Counted from the first letter of the stretch, positions 13,992-22,404 are shown. The stretch is 28,729 nucleotides of DNA from FEN-680 sp036845225 (GCA_036845225.1 DAIUEJ010000035.1:1-28729), one strand, 5' to 3'. Numbers and translations: made by a program. The notes: generated by a model not told the origin, from the sequence alone.

Positions 13992-15932
13992 TCAAAGCCG
14001 GAGCCCGAGATCGAAACCCTCGTGTATGGCCTCGATCGCCTTGCGGGGTCGGACGCAGTCGCCGATCTTGTGGAACTGGATCTTGTTCATGATGCCCTCA
14101 TCCACCAGGAACTGCTCGAGCTCGTCGTCGGCCCTCGAGCCCACCGCGAGGACGACGGTGTCAGCCTCGAGAACGGTCTCCTCTCCGCGCACTTCCGCCG
14201 TGACACCCTGCTCGGTGATCCTTCGCACGCAGCATGACTCCATGAACCGGACGCCCAGGCGGTCCGCGTCCTGGAGGAGGGTCCACCTGGTCGAGATGCC
14301 GATGTCCGCGCCGCACTTGTCGAGCATCTCTACAACCAGGACGTCCTTGCCTCTCTCCGCGAGGAAGGAGCCGGTCTCTATGCCTACGGCGCCGCCACCG
14401 ACGATAACGACCCGCTTGCCGGTCTCGACTTTTTCAGTGAGGACGTCCCAGGCCATCACCACGTTCTTGCTGTCCGCACCCTCGATCGGGGGCACGACCT
14501 GCAGGGCGCCGGTCGCCATCACCACGATGTCCGGGTTCAATTCCTCGACCATCTCAGGGGTCGCCAGCGTTGAAAGCATCACCTCGACGCCGGTGTTCTT
14601 GAGCTGCTGCTTGAGGTAAGCGACCATCTCGTTGAACTCCTCACGTCCGGGGGGGATGGCCGCCAGGCTCGCCTGGCCCCCGAGGCTCTCGTTCTCCTCG
14701 AGGAGGGTGACCTCGTGCCCGCGCTGCGCGGCAACCCAGGCGCACTCCATCCCCGCGGGGCCTCCGCCGGCTACCAGGACCGTCTTCTTCACCTCCGCCC
14801 GCGTGAGCTCCGTCTCCCGCTCGCGGTTCACGCGCGGGTTCACCATGCAGGTTATAGGTATCAACATGAACACGTGGTCGAAGCAGCCCTGGTTGCAGGC
14901 TATGCAGTGCCTGATGTCCTCGGGCCTGCCCTCCTTCGCTTTCTTAAGGATCTCGGGGTCCGCAATGAATGCCCGGGCCATGGCGACGACGTCGGCGCGA
15001 CCGTCCGCGAGGATCTCCTCGGCCAGCCCCGGGTCGTTGATACGGTTGCAACACGCGACCGGGACCCTTTCGACCGCGCCGCGTATCCCCTCCGCGAGGT
15101 AGACATAGGCGCCGCGAGGGACGTTCATCGGGATCTGCGGGACCCGCGTCTCATGCCAGCCGCCTGTCACGCTTATCAGGTCGACGCCGCACCTCTCCAT
15201 CTCCGCGGCGACTACCTTGGTCTCATCGAGGGTGTGGCTGCCTTCCATGAAATCCGAGCCGGACAGCCTGCAGATAAGCGGGAAATCGGGCCCGGTCGCT
15301 TTCCTGATGGCGGCGATCGTCTCCCGCATGAACGTCATGCGGGCGTCGATGTCCCCGTTATAGCGGTCGTCTCTCTTGTTTGTGAGCGGCGAGAGGAACT
15401 GGTTGACCAGGTAGCCCGCCGCCACTATCAGCTCGCTCGCGTCGAACCCGGCCTCGCGGGCGCGGCGCGCCGCCTGGGCGTAGTGCTCCTGCACCTCGGC
15501 TATCTCTTCTTCGGTCAGAGCGTGCGGCACCTCCCGTGTGAAATCGGAGCGCACCTCCGAGGCTGATACAGCGGTCTCGCAGGTCAGGAAGCTCGCGGAG
15601 TACCGGCCGCCGTGGTAGAGCTGCGCCGCTATCGGCTGGTCGTGTTTGTGGATGCGGTCGGTGAGCTCCGTCAGCCTCGGGATGAATTTGTCGTCGTCGA
15701 GCCCCACGAAATTGGGAGCCCCCATCCCGCGCTTCTCGACGTAGCAACCGCCGACGATCATCAGGCCGGGGCCTGGGCCGGCCTTCGCCCTCTCCTCGTA
15801 GAAGTCGATGAAGCCGTCGTTGATGAACCCGTCGGCGGCCATGCCGATGTGCATAGCCGGCATCAGCACGTGGTTCTTCATTTTGAGGCCGGCGAACTCG
15901 AACGGTTCGAACAGGAGCTTGTACTCGGGCAT
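13992..15932 (-). CDS. FMN/FAD/4Fe-4S enoate or 2,4-dienoyl-CoA reductase-type oxidoreductase
   Basis: A 646-residue multidomain reductase. Residues 1-345 form an Old Yellow Enzyme TIM barrel for FMN (FEPFEFAGLKMKNHVLMPAM, AAQLYHGGRYS, SPLTNKRDDRYNGDI, VAMARAFIADPE). A 4Fe-4S cysteine set follows (CIACNQGC, ITCMVNPRVNRE). Next come an FAD-binding fold, VLVAGGGPAGMECAWVAA, and an NAD(P)-binding fold, VVIVGGGAVGIETGSFLAERG. This is the layout of 2,4-dienoyl-CoA reductase (FadH), clostridial enoate reductase and bile-acid BaiCD/BaiH enzymes, which pass hydride electrons through FAD, Fe-S and FMN to an activated C=C bond. The substrate is not determinable. The ATG has AAGGA nine bases upstream. 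It stands alone, 117 bp ahead of the two-component genes. Confidence 0.9.
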   Translation of the reverse strand: MPEYKLLFEPFEFAGLKMKNHVLMPAMHIGMAADGFINDGFIDFYEERAKAGPGPGLMIVGGCYVEKRGMGAPNFVGLDDDKFIPRLTELTDRIHKHDQPIAAQLYHGGRYSASFLTCETAVSASEVRSDFTREVPHALTEEEIAEVQEHYAQAARRAREAGFDASELIVAAGYLVNQFLSPLTNKRDDRYNGDIDARMTFMRETIAAIRKATGPDFPLICRLSGSDFMEGSHTLDETKVVAAEMERCGVDLISVTGGWHETRVPQIPMNVPRGAYVYLAEGIRGAVERVPVACCNRINDPGLAEEILADGRADVVAMARAFIADPEILKKAKEGRPEDIRHCIACNQGCFDHVFMLIPITCMVNPRVNRERETELTRAEVKKTVLVAGGGPAGMECAWVAAQRGHEVTLLEENESLGGQASLAAIPPGREEFNEMVAYLKQQLKNTGVEVMLSTLATPEMVEELNPDIVVMATGALQVVPPIEGADSKNVVMAWDVLTEKVETGKRVVIVGGGAVGIETGSFLAERGKDVLVVEMLDKCGADIGISTRWTLLQDADRLGVRFMESCCVRRITEQGVTAEVRGEETVLEADTVVLAVGSRADDELEQFLVDEGIMNKIQFHKIGDCVRPRKAIEAIHEGFDLGLRL

Positions 15933-16264
15933 TCGAGACTTTCCTTTCTCATCGACTCAGGCACAATATTGTAGCGGATTTGCCGGCCCCGCACGCCCCC
16001 GCACTTACGGGGCTGCCGAAGACTCCTCCGTTCACCGCCTCCACCCTGCCAGATACGGACCCGATATTCCGTTCGCGGAACTGGTCGGTGAACGCCGGTC
16101 ACCCGCGGGCTTCTGAACCGTTTTACGATTGAAATATTTCGACGATTTGACATAGGCGAGGAAACCGGAAACAGGCTGTTCATCGCGGCCGGGGTGCAGA
16201 CCCGGCCCACTGGGAGCGATTCGCCTGCCCTTCCTGCCTCAGACAGGGACCGGGTTGTGACAAT
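15933..16264. other. Intergenic region between divergent genes
   Basis: This 332-bp stretch separates the minus-strand reductase from the plus-strand serine hydrolase and must carry both promoters. I see no gene or RNA in it. An AT-rich patch at about 16128-16155, including TTGAAA and TTGACA hexamers, stands out from the GC-rich surroundings and is the best place for the hydrolase promoter, but no -10 box at good spacing is convincing. Short frames crossing the region have no family features. Confidence 0.5.
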
Positions 16265-17437
16265 ATGACAAAACGCGTGCTTGGTAAAACGCTGCGCACT
16301 GACACCGTAACCCTCATCCTCGTCCTCATCGCTTTCGCGGTTGTGACCTCACTGTCCATCACCTGGCTGGTCTCACGGTCGGCCTCCAAGCCGCTCGGAA
16401 AGCCCGAGAAGCAGTTCAGCGCTGACGTCCAGGGCCGGCTGGACGCCGTGCTCGACACCTACGTCTCCCAGGGGCACGTCGCCGGGGCGATAGTCGGGAT
16501 CTGGGTCCCTGGTGTGGGGACCTGGGTGAGGGTCAGGGGCTTCGCGGATCAGAAGACCCACCAGCCGATGACGGCAACGGACAAGTTCCGTATCGCGAGC
16601 ATAACCAAGACGTTCGTCGCGACCGTGGCGCTCCAACTGGTCGACGAGAAGAGGCTCGGGCTCGACGATCCCGTGAGCAAGTATCTGCCCTCGCTTCCCA
16701 ACGGCTCTTCGATAACGGTCCGCCAATTGCTCAACCACACCAGCGGCCTTTTCGACTTCGTCGAAGACAGCGCCTTCCAGAAAGCCTCAACCTCGAACCC
16801 GTTAAAGAAATGGACTCAGGCCCAGCTCCTGGCCTGCGGCACCAGCCATGCCCCCTACTTCGCGCCTGGCACGGGCTGGCACTACTCCAACACCAACTAC
16901 ATCGTTCTGGGACTGATAATCGAGGCGGTGACCGGCCAGAAGGTCGGCGCAGTCATCGACAGCAAGATCCTCAAGCCGCTTCAACCACAGGGCACCACCT
17001 ACATGACGGGCCTGCCGACCAAGGAGCCGTACAGCAAAGGTTACGTCAACGACAACGGAATCCTTACCGAGGCCTCTGACATCGACCCGTCGGCGGGCGG
17101 CGCCTCATCGGCGATGATGTCCGACATGGCCGACCTGAAGGTGTGGGCGGAAGCGCTCGGGCGGGGGGACCTGCTCTCCGAGGAAGCCCAGGCCGAGCGT
17201 ATGAAGACTGGGGCGACGGACGGCAGTCCGATGGCTTACGGGCTGGGCATCATGAAGTGGGGAGATTCCGTGGGGCACGAGGGGAACGCCTTCGGATACA
17301 GCACCGCGATGTTCTACCTGCCGTCGAAGCGCGCGACGATAGTCGTGTTCCTGAACAGTGTCTCCAACAGCAGGCTCTCGGCCACCAACGCGTTCATAAG
17401 GTTCGCACAGGTCCTCTTTGGAAGTCAGACGCCCTAG
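16265..17437 (+). CDS. Serine hydrolase, beta-lactamase/penicillin-binding-protein fold, membrane-anchored
   Basis: A 390-residue protein with an N-terminal membrane anchor (residues 15-37) and an extracytoplasmic catalytic domain. The family triad is clear: Ser112-x2-Lys115 in RIASITKTF, Tyr207-Ser-Asn209 in WHYSNTNY, and the third motif His338-Glu-Gly340 in VGHEGNAFGY. LLNHTSGLFDF is a typical accompanying motif. This is the class C beta-lactamase/D-alanyl-D-alanine carboxypeptidase superfamily, which acts on peptidoglycan peptides, beta-lactams or various esters; the substrate is not set by motifs alone. The ATG lacks a clear ribosome site. It is a single gene, 93 bp ahead of the amidohydrolase on the same strand. 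I would not call it a resistance gene. Confidence 0.88.
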   Translation: MTKRVLGKTLRTDTVTLILVLIAFAVVTSLSITWLVSRSASKPLGKPEKQFSADVQGRLDAVLDTYVSQGHVAGAIVGIWVPGVGTWVRVRGFADQKTHQPMTATDKFRIASITKTFVATVALQLVDEKRLGLDDPVSKYLPSLPNGSSITVRQLLNHTSGLFDFVEDSAFQKASTSNPLKKWTQAQLLACGTSHAPYFAPGTGWHYSNTNYIVLGLIIEAVTGQKVGAVIDSKILKPLQPQGTTYMTGLPTKEPYSKGYVNDNGILTEASDIDPSAGGASSAMMSDMADLKVWAEALGRGDLLSEEAQAERMKTGATDGSPMAYGLGIMKWGDSVGHEGNAFGYSTAMFYLPSKRATIVVFLNSVSNSRLSATNAFIRFAQVLFGSQTP

Positions 17438-17530
17438 GTCCCGTTCCACCGCTGCCGTGGATGACCAACATGCTCCCGTGTGATAGTGTCCCTCCTGTCA
17501 AGCGTTCGGGTCGGGACATAAGGAGCCCGC

Positions 17531-18376
17531 GTGATTATCGACGTACACACTCACATCTTTCCGCCTGACGTCATTGGGCGACGCGAGCTCTACGCCAAGC
17601 GGGACTCCTCCTTCGACTTCATCTACGGAAACCCGAAGTCCAGGATGGTCACCTTCGACGCCCTCGTCGAAGAGATGGACCTGTCGGGGGTGGACATCTC
17701 GGTCGTGTGCGGGTTTCCCTGGCGCAGCATCGACATGTGCCGCCAGCACAACACGTACATGATGGAGGCCGTCAGCGCTTTTCCCGACAGGCTGGTGGGG
17801 CTGGCCACGGTCAACCCGGTCGCGGGCAGGGCGTGCGACACCGAGCTCGAGAGGTGTTTCGAGGGCGGGCTGAAGGGGGTCGGAGAGATCTCGGCGGACG
17901 CGCAGGGCTTCCGGCTGGACGACCCCGCGACCTCGGGGCGCATAGTCGGTGCCGTCGAGGAAGCCGGCCTGTTCCTGCTCCTCCATGCCAACGAGGACGT
18001 CGGTCATTTCTACCCGGGCAAGACCCCGACCACCCCGACGGCCGTGTACCGGTTCCTGGAGAAGTTCGGTGACGTCAGGACCATCCTCGCGCACTGGGGA
18101 GGCGGGCTCTGCTTCTACGAACTGATGCCTGAGGTCGCCAAGGTGACCTCGTCCGTCTACTATGACACCGCCGCCTCGCCGTTCCTCTACCGGCCGGACG
18201 TCTACAGGGTCGCGGTTGAGATAGTCGGGGCGGGCCGCATCCTCTTCGGAACGGACTTCCCGTTGCTCCGCATGCGCCGCCACCTGGACGAGATCGACCA
18301 GGCCGGGCTTCCCACGGATGTGAAAGAGAGCATCCTGGGCAAGAACGCGCAGGGGCTGCTGGGCCACAAGTTCTGA
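17531..18376 (+). CDS. Amidohydrolase family 2 (TIM-barrel metal-dependent) protein
   Basis: A 281-residue amidohydrolase-2 (COG2159) protein. The first metal-binding motif His6-x-His8 is in VHTHIFPP. Others are GGLKGVGEIS, His152 in LLLHANED, His188 in LAHWGGG and Asp242 in LFGTDFPLL. The family covers decarboxylases and hydrolases such as aminocarboxymuconate-semialdehyde decarboxylase, so the reaction is not settled. Translation starts at GTG 17531 with AAGGAG five to six bases upstream. The stop is only four bases from the stop of the opposing HAD gene, so the two transcripts must meet here; no dedicated terminator is visible between them. Confidence 0.87.
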   Translation: MIIDVHTHIFPPDVIGRRELYAKRDSSFDFIYGNPKSRMVTFDALVEEMDLSGVDISVVCGFPWRSIDMCRQHNTYMMEAVSAFPDRLVGLATVNPVAGRACDTELERCFEGGLKGVGEISADAQGFRLDDPATSGRIVGAVEEAGLFLLLHANEDVGHFYPGKTPTTPTAVYRFLEKFGDVRTILAHWGGGLCFYELMPEVAKVTSSVYYDTAASPFLYRPDVYRVAVEIVGAGRILFGTDFPLLRMRRHLDEIDQAGLPTDVKESILGKNAQGLLGHKF

Positions 18377-18380
18377 GCTC

Positions 18381-19106
18381 TCAGGCCTCCATATCGAGGA
18401 GTGGCAACAGCCCGTAGAGGTCGCTGATCAGGGGCACGTCGGTCGCGTTCCCAAAGCCGAACCTGTCGATCATCACCGGATGTATCCCGACGCTGCGCGC
18501 GCCCAGCACATCGGCGAAATAATGGTCACCGACGTGGACGGCGTGGCCGGGCTCGACCGAGAGGCGCTCGCACGCGACCTGGTAGATGTGGGGGTCTGGC
18601 TTGATGAGCCCGATGCTCGCAGAGGACAGGATGGCGTCCAGGTAGCGGTCGAGCCCCATGTCGAAACACAGCTTGGCGAGCCGCGAGTCCCAGTTGGAGA
18701 CCAGCGCGAGGCGCAGACCCACGGCCTTCAGCCGCTCGAACACCGGCACCACGTCGTCGTAGGTGCGCCAGCGGTCGCCGTCCCCGAAGTGGTCGTAGAT
18801 AGCCCTTCCTATAAGGTGGCGGTCACCGTCGATGCCGATCTCTTTCAGCATCAGGGCGTAGAGCTCGGACCACATCTCGGAGGCGTCCTTTTCGTTTGCC
18901 CAGAAAGAGTCGTCGCTCCAGTAGCGCTCCTCGTAGTAGCGGTCGGCGGCGATTATTCCGCGGCGCAGCTCTTCATCGGAGGGGTCGTACCCGAATCGCG
19001 CCATGACCTCACGGCAGACCGCCTCGAGCGACGGGTAAGGCTTGAAGAGCGTGTTCCCGACGTCGAAGAAGACCGCTTCTATTGCGCTGGCGTCAAATCC
19101 CTGCAT
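18381..19106 (-). CDS. HAD-superfamily hydrolase (HAD-IA, HDHD3/REG-2-like)
   Basis: A 241-residue HAD hydrolase with an alpha-helical cap. Motif I is FFDVGNTLF with nucleophile Asp15; the usual second Asp of DxD is Gly17. Motif II is ALVSNWDSRL, motif III is IGLIKPDPHIYQ and motif IV is HVGDHYFADVLGAR. A Gly at the +2 position occurs in the REG-2/HDHD3-like branch and differs from most phosphatases, so activity should not be assumed. The ATG has GGAGAGG immediately upstream. On the minus strand a TATAGT box at about 19131-19136 could be its -10 element. The gene converges with the amidohydrolase gene and diverges from the small Cys-rich protein gene. Confidence 0.87.
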   Translation of the reverse strand: MQGFDASAIEAVFFDVGNTLFKPYPSLEAVCREVMARFGYDPSDEELRRGIIAADRYYEERYWSDDSFWANEKDASEMWSELYALMLKEIGIDGDRHLIGRAIYDHFGDGDRWRTYDDVVPVFERLKAVGLRLALVSNWDSRLAKLCFDMGLDRYLDAILSSASIGLIKPDPHIYQVACERLSVEPGHAVHVGDHYFADVLGARSVGIHPVMIDRFGFGNATDVPLISDLYGLLPLLDMEA

Positions 19107-19189
19107 GCCTCTCCGCCTGTTGGTTTGCCGGTACTATATCTAACACCGGCCACCGACAGAATATCAATGTCGAGACCAGCGTCCGCACT

Positions 19190-19195
19190 TATAAT
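19190..19195 (+). promoter_or_regulatory. TATAAT -10 box placing +1 at an ATG (leaderless)
   Basis: A perfect TATAAT lies with its last base seven bases before the A of the ATG at 19202, so transcription would begin at or next to the start codon. No ribosome site of normal strength fits in between. The upstream -35 region (near 19167-19172) is weak. This arrangement is typical of leaderless actinobacterial genes. Confidence 0.55.
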
Positions 19196-19201
19196 GAGAG
19201 C

Positions 19202-19354
19202 ATGAACTGGTTCAAGATGACCTGGTGGAAGATGCGAAAGAAGGCGGGGGGCCCGAAGCTCCTGTGCGACACCTGCAGGAACGACTATCACACCGTCTGT
19301 CTCAACCCCAGGAGGCCGAACGCCACCGAGTGCCCCGACTACGAGAAGAGGTAA
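19202..19354 (+). CDS. Small cysteine-rich protein, 50 residues
   Basis: The product begins MNWFKMTWWKMRKKAGG and continues with a Cys cluster, LLCDTCRNDYHTVC, then CPDYEKR at the end. Four cysteines and a histidine (CxxC-x5-H-x2-C, then C) could bind zinc or another metal. The N-terminal part is basic and Trp-rich. I do not recognise a named family, but small conserved proteins ending in a Cys-Pro-Asp-Tyr segment resemble the C-terminal tags of some zinc-ribbon proteins. The start at ATG 19202 is chosen because of the TATAAT box seven bases before it; the longer frame from 19082 would cross the promoter and the start region of the divergent HAD gene. It converges with the radical SAM gene two bases later. 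Confidence 0.65.
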   Translation: MNWFKMTWWKMRKKAGGPKLLCDTCRNDYHTVCLNPRRPNATECPDYEKR

Positions 19355-19356
19355 CC

Positions 19357-20232
19357 CTACAGGGAAGTGATGGTGCGCGGCGCCAGCATCGGGTTGTCGG
19401 GGTGCGCCAGCGCCTCGTCTATTGCGGCCAGCATCGACTCCTTGTCTTCGGGCAGGCGCCCGTAGATGGGCAGGTAGTTCGACACGTGGTCACTCAGGAA
19501 CTGGGCCCCTTCCACGTCCAGGTTCTCGAGAAGCAGGCGGGTCTCTTCGGCGACCTCCCGGCCGGAGCACTCCACGAACCTGCCGCTCTCAAGGTCTTCA
19601 TACATCGGGAACCCCGGCAGGAACGCGAGCGTACGTATCCTGATGTAGTCGGGCTTCATCCTGTTGAGGGTTGCGGCCGAGCCCAGCGCATGCTCGCGCG
19701 TCCTCTCGCGCCCGCCCAGGCCCGCCAGCACGTAGGTCGACAGCTCTATCCCTGCAGCGCGCATCTTCTCGGCGGCCCGGGCGTAGTCGTCCGCGGTCGC
19801 GCCCTTGTTCACGCGCCGGAGTATCTCGTCGTCCCCGCTCTCCAACCCCATGTAGACGATCTGGAGCCCGTGTTCTCTGAGGCGCGTAAGGTCTGCGACA
19901 TCCCTCCCTCTTATGAAGCGCGCCCCGCCGTAGCAAGATATGCGCTTGACGTCGCCGAAAGCCTCCCGTACGTAGTCGAGAACCTGCACCAGGTCGTCGG
20001 TGCGCATCGCGATCGTGTTTCCGTCTGCCAGGAACACCGAGTACGGCTCGGACCAGACGCGCTGCGCCATGCGCAGGTCGTCGCGTATCTCCTCGAGCGG
20101 CCGAACCCTGTACTTCTTCATCTTGTACATGCCGCAGAAAGTGCACTTGTTATGTGGACAGCCGATGGTGGCCTGGATGATGAGGCTCCCCGACTCGCAG
20201 GGAGGCCTGAAGACCGGCTCTTCGTACCTCAT
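19357..20232 (-). CDS. Radical SAM protein with CX4CX2C cluster motif
   Basis: A 291-residue radical SAM protein. The cluster motif is Cys25-x4-Cys30-x2-Cys33 (IGCPHNKCTFCGMYK), one residue longer in the first interval than the canonical CX3CX2C. Further motifs are VFLADGNTIAM, ISCYGGARFI, VYMGLESGDDEIL and LSTYVLAGLGG, of the COG1032/Elp3-like SAM fold. There is no B12-binding domain or extra C-terminal cluster. ATG 20232 is used because it overlaps the Nudix stop by four bases (ATGA); the longer frame upstream lies inside the Nudix gene. Function is unknown; coupling to a Nudix hydrolase hints at a nucleotide-related or damage-control role, which is inference. Confidence 0.85.
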   Translation of the reverse strand: MRYEEPVFRPPCESGSLIIQATIGCPHNKCTFCGMYKMKKYRVRPLEEIRDDLRMAQRVWSEPYSVFLADGNTIAMRTDDLVQVLDYVREAFGDVKRISCYGGARFIRGRDVADLTRLREHGLQIVYMGLESGDDEILRRVNKGATADDYARAAEKMRAAGIELSTYVLAGLGGRERTREHALGSAATLNRMKPDYIRIRTLAFLPGFPMYEDLESGRFVECSGREVAEETRLLLENLDVEGAQFLSDHVSNYLPIYGRLPEDKESMLAAIDEALAHPDNPMLAPRTITSL

Positions 20233-20807
20233 GCCTTCGTCCCCTCCAGCGCCTGAACGGAGAGGTCGGTCAGCGCGACCCGGTACCTGAAGAGGCCCCA
20301 GCCGGTGTCCAGCAGGGCCTGGCGGATGGGGCCCTGGAGCTCGTCCAGCGACGCCCACTTCGCCTCCGCTATCTCGTGGGTGTCGATCGGATCGAGCTTG
20401 CCCGACAGCTCTTGCGCCTCGAAGATGTGGGAGGTCCAGTCGATGACCCTGTCCTCGGAGGTGAACCGCGCGTTGATCCGGGCAAGGTATCGGGTGAGCT
20501 CGACGTCGAGACCTGTCTCCTCCTTCGATTCGCGCACAGCGCCGTGCTCGAGGGTCTCGCCGCGGTTGGCAGCCCCGCTTGGGGCGCGGAAAGCTTCCGG
20601 GGGGAAGAATGGCTTGCGGATAACGACGATGCTGGAGGGGTCGTCTTTCTTCCGGATGAACATCGTGACGTCGTGGGCTCGCCCGTTGTACATGCTGCCC
20701 TCGACCATGTCGAACTCGGACGGGTCTATCTCGTAGGTCATCTCGCGGTGGACGGGAGGGCCGAGCCTGGCTTCCAGCTCACTCACGTCATCTTCTCGCG
20801 TGTACAT
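20229..20807 (-). CDS. Nudix hydrolase
   Basis: A 192-residue protein with a complete Nudix box at residues 78-100: Gly78-x5-Glu84-x7-Arg92-Glu93-Ser-Lys-Glu96-Glu97-Thr-Gly99-Leu100. The only departure is Ser94 where a hydrophobic residue is usual. Upstream residues (VTMFIRKKDDPSSIVVIRK) form the expected beta strands. An N-terminal extension of about 45 residues precedes the fold. Nudix enzymes cleave nucleoside diphosphates linked to other groups; ADP-ribose, NADH or damaged nucleotides are all possible. The ATG has GGAAGG upstream, and the stop overlaps the radical SAM start, so the two genes are translationally coupled. Confidence 0.88.
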   Translation of the reverse strand: MYTREDDVSELEARLGPPVHREMTYEIDPSEFDMVEGSMYNGRAHDVTMFIRKKDDPSSIVVIRKPFFPPEAFRAPSGAANRGETLEHGAVRESKEETGLDVELTRYLARINARFTSEDRVIDWTSHIFEAQELSGKLDPIDTHEIAEAKWASLDELQGPIRQALLDTGWGLFRYRVALTDLSVQALEGTKA

Positions 20808-20835
20808 AGCACCTTCCAGAACGCCGGCCGGCGCC

Positions 20836-21198
20836 TCACCCGCGTCTGATATAGCCCGCGAGCTGCACCCGCATCCTCTTGACGGGTATCAGCTTCATGG
20901 TCTGACCGGCGTCCGGCGCCTTGAACCACGGGAACATCCCTAGAATCTGCTGCGCGACCGCGTCCGCCTCGGGACTCCCTTCAGGATGCACTTTCTGGAG
21001 GGCATCATACCTCTCGACGAGGGGCAGAGTCTGCTGTGCCTTTATGGCCAGTTCCTGGTCCGCCTGCAGGACCTCTTCCCATACCTGTTGTTCTTTACTG
21101 TCCTCGTATTTCCACCTTGCGATCATCGCTCCTGCGATAAGAGTCGCGAGAGAGCAGATGACAACAAGGGCTACCCAGCCTTTCAAGCGTAATCGCAA
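20836..21198 (-). CDS. Membrane-anchored small protein of unknown function
   Basis: A 120-residue protein with one N-terminal membrane helix (GWVALVVICSLATLIAGAMIA, residues 7-27) and an outward or periplasmic-type region rich in charged, helix-forming residues (KYEDSKEQQVWEEVLQADQE), with no recognisable domain. The start is TTG 21198 with a weak GGCGGT upstream. It lies 28 bp upstream of the Nudix gene on the same strand, so it is probably the first gene of a three-gene unit with Nudix and radical SAM. Family not recognised. Confidence 0.6.
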   Translation of the reverse strand: MRLRLKGWVALVVICSLATLIAGAMIARWKYEDSKEQQVWEEVLQADQELAIKAQQTLPLVERYDALQKVHPEGSPEADAVAQQILGMFPWFKAPDAGQTMKLIPVKRMRVQLAGYIRRG

Positions 21199-21438
21199 TA
21201 TTTACCGCCGTTCGGCCGTCAGGGTCTGACAGGAATAATGAACCACAGTCCAACCACGCTCACAATGATTTATTCACGGTGCGCGCCCGGGCGTCTTCTA
21301 TGGCCGAAGCCCGGGAGGCAGGTAGCGGGCAGCGTCCAACTCTCTTTCCCTTGTTTGATGACAGGCCTCCCAAACGCCTCGAGCGCCGACATGAGTGTAT
21401 CATCGCCGGTGGTATACTTGGTCGGAACAGGGGGTCGG

Positions 21439-22404
21439 ATGAAGGTTCGAACGGTGGACAAGTTCAAAGGCGCTTTGCTCGGATGCGCGGTGGGCGACGC
21501 TCTCGGCGCGCCGCTCGAGGGCATGGACGCGCAGTCCATCCGGAAGGCCCACGGGCACGTGACCGACTTCATCGACGACCGGTTCGGCGCGGGGCGGATC
21601 ACCGACGACACCCAGATGACCGTAGTGCTGGCGCATTCGATCCTCGAGCTCGGGAAGTTCGACAAAGACCACACCGGGCTCAAGTTCGGGCGGTGGATCG
21701 CGGCGTCCGACGAAGGCGTCAAGGAGGCGCGGGGCGTCGGCATGGCCAGCGCCACCGCTTCGCGCAGGCTGCACGCGAATGTCCCTGCCGAAGAGAGCGC
21801 GGTGGACTCCGCGGGCTGCGGGGCCGCGATGCGCGTGAGCCCGATCGGGCTCAGGTACTTCGACAACATGGAAGCCCTCTACGATGCCGCCCTGGCCCAG
21901 GCGCTACTGACCCACAAGGACCCGAGGGCGGTCGCCGGCAGCGCCGCCATCGCGCGCGCGGTCGCCGCAGGCATCCAGGACGAGGGCGAGCTGGACCGGG
22001 CGAGGCTTGCCGCCGACATCGGAGCCTTCATCGCCGGGATCGAGGGCGGCCTCTCGGCGAAGGTATCAGACCTCGCCGATTACCTGGACGCGACGCCCGA
22101 GGAGGGTTTCGCCTACACGGGCACCGGAGGCATCGCCAGTGAGACGGTCCCCGGCGCGCTCTTCGCTTTCCTCAGGAGCCCTTACGACTTCGAAGAGACG
22201 GTCGTGACCGCGGCGAACGCCGGGGGCGACACCGACTCGCTCGCTGCTATGGCCGGCGCGGTCAGCGGCGCGTTCAACGGGATGGGATCGATCCCGCAGA
22301 GGTGGAAGAAAGGCGTCGAGGGCAGTGAGTATCTCGAGAGCGTCGCTTATCGCCTCTACACCCTCACCCCGGCCTACCAGCGACCCAAGCGAGCGCTCTG
22401 GTAA
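21439..22404 (+). CDS. ADP-ribosylglycohydrolase family protein
   Basis: A 321-residue all-helical ADP-ribosylglycohydrolase (DraG/ARH type) that would remove ADP-ribose from proteins or nucleic acids using two metal ions. Motifs: GALLGCAVGDALGAPLEG near the start, metal ligands Thr55-Asp56-Asp57 in ITDDTQMT, and the second ligand set in ANAGGDTDSLAAMAGA near residue 270. ATG 21439 is chosen for its AGGGGG four bases before TCGG-ATG and because the family fold begins there; the longer frame from 21238 is noncoding. A TATACT box at 21413-21418 is a candidate -10 element. The stop codon overlaps the first bases of a palindrome (site C). No ADP-ribosyltransferase gene is nearby. Confidence 0.9.
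   Translation: MKVRTVDKFKGALLGCAVGDALGAPLEGMDAQSIRKAHGHVTDFIDDRFGAGRITDDTQMTVVLAHSILELGKFDKDHTGLKFGRWIAASDEGVKEARGVGMASATASRRLHANVPAEESAVDSAGCGAAMRVSPIGLRYFDNMEALYDAALAQALLTHKDPRAVAGSAAIARAVAAGIQDEGELDRARLAADIGAFIAGIEGGLSAKVSDLADYLDATPEEGFAYTGTGGIASETVPGALFAFLRSPYDFEETVVTAANAGGDTDSLAAMAGAVSGAFNGMGSIPQRWKKGVEGSEYLESVAYRLYTLTPAYQRPKRALW

Noticed and set aside
16265..17437. Antibiotic-resistance beta-lactamase
   Set aside because: The motifs fit the broad serine hydrolase/carboxypeptidase superfamily; nothing in sequence or context points to resistance.
20233..20358. N-terminal extension of the radical SAM protein by 42 codons
   Set aside because: It is an out-of-phase reading of the Nudix C-terminus, Pro/Gly/Arg-rich; ATG 20232 overlaps the Nudix stop in the usual coupled manner.
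21218..21230. GTCAGGGTCTGAC as a further core palindrome
   Set aside because: It resembles the core but has only 5-bp arms and no outer paired arms, so chance is enough.
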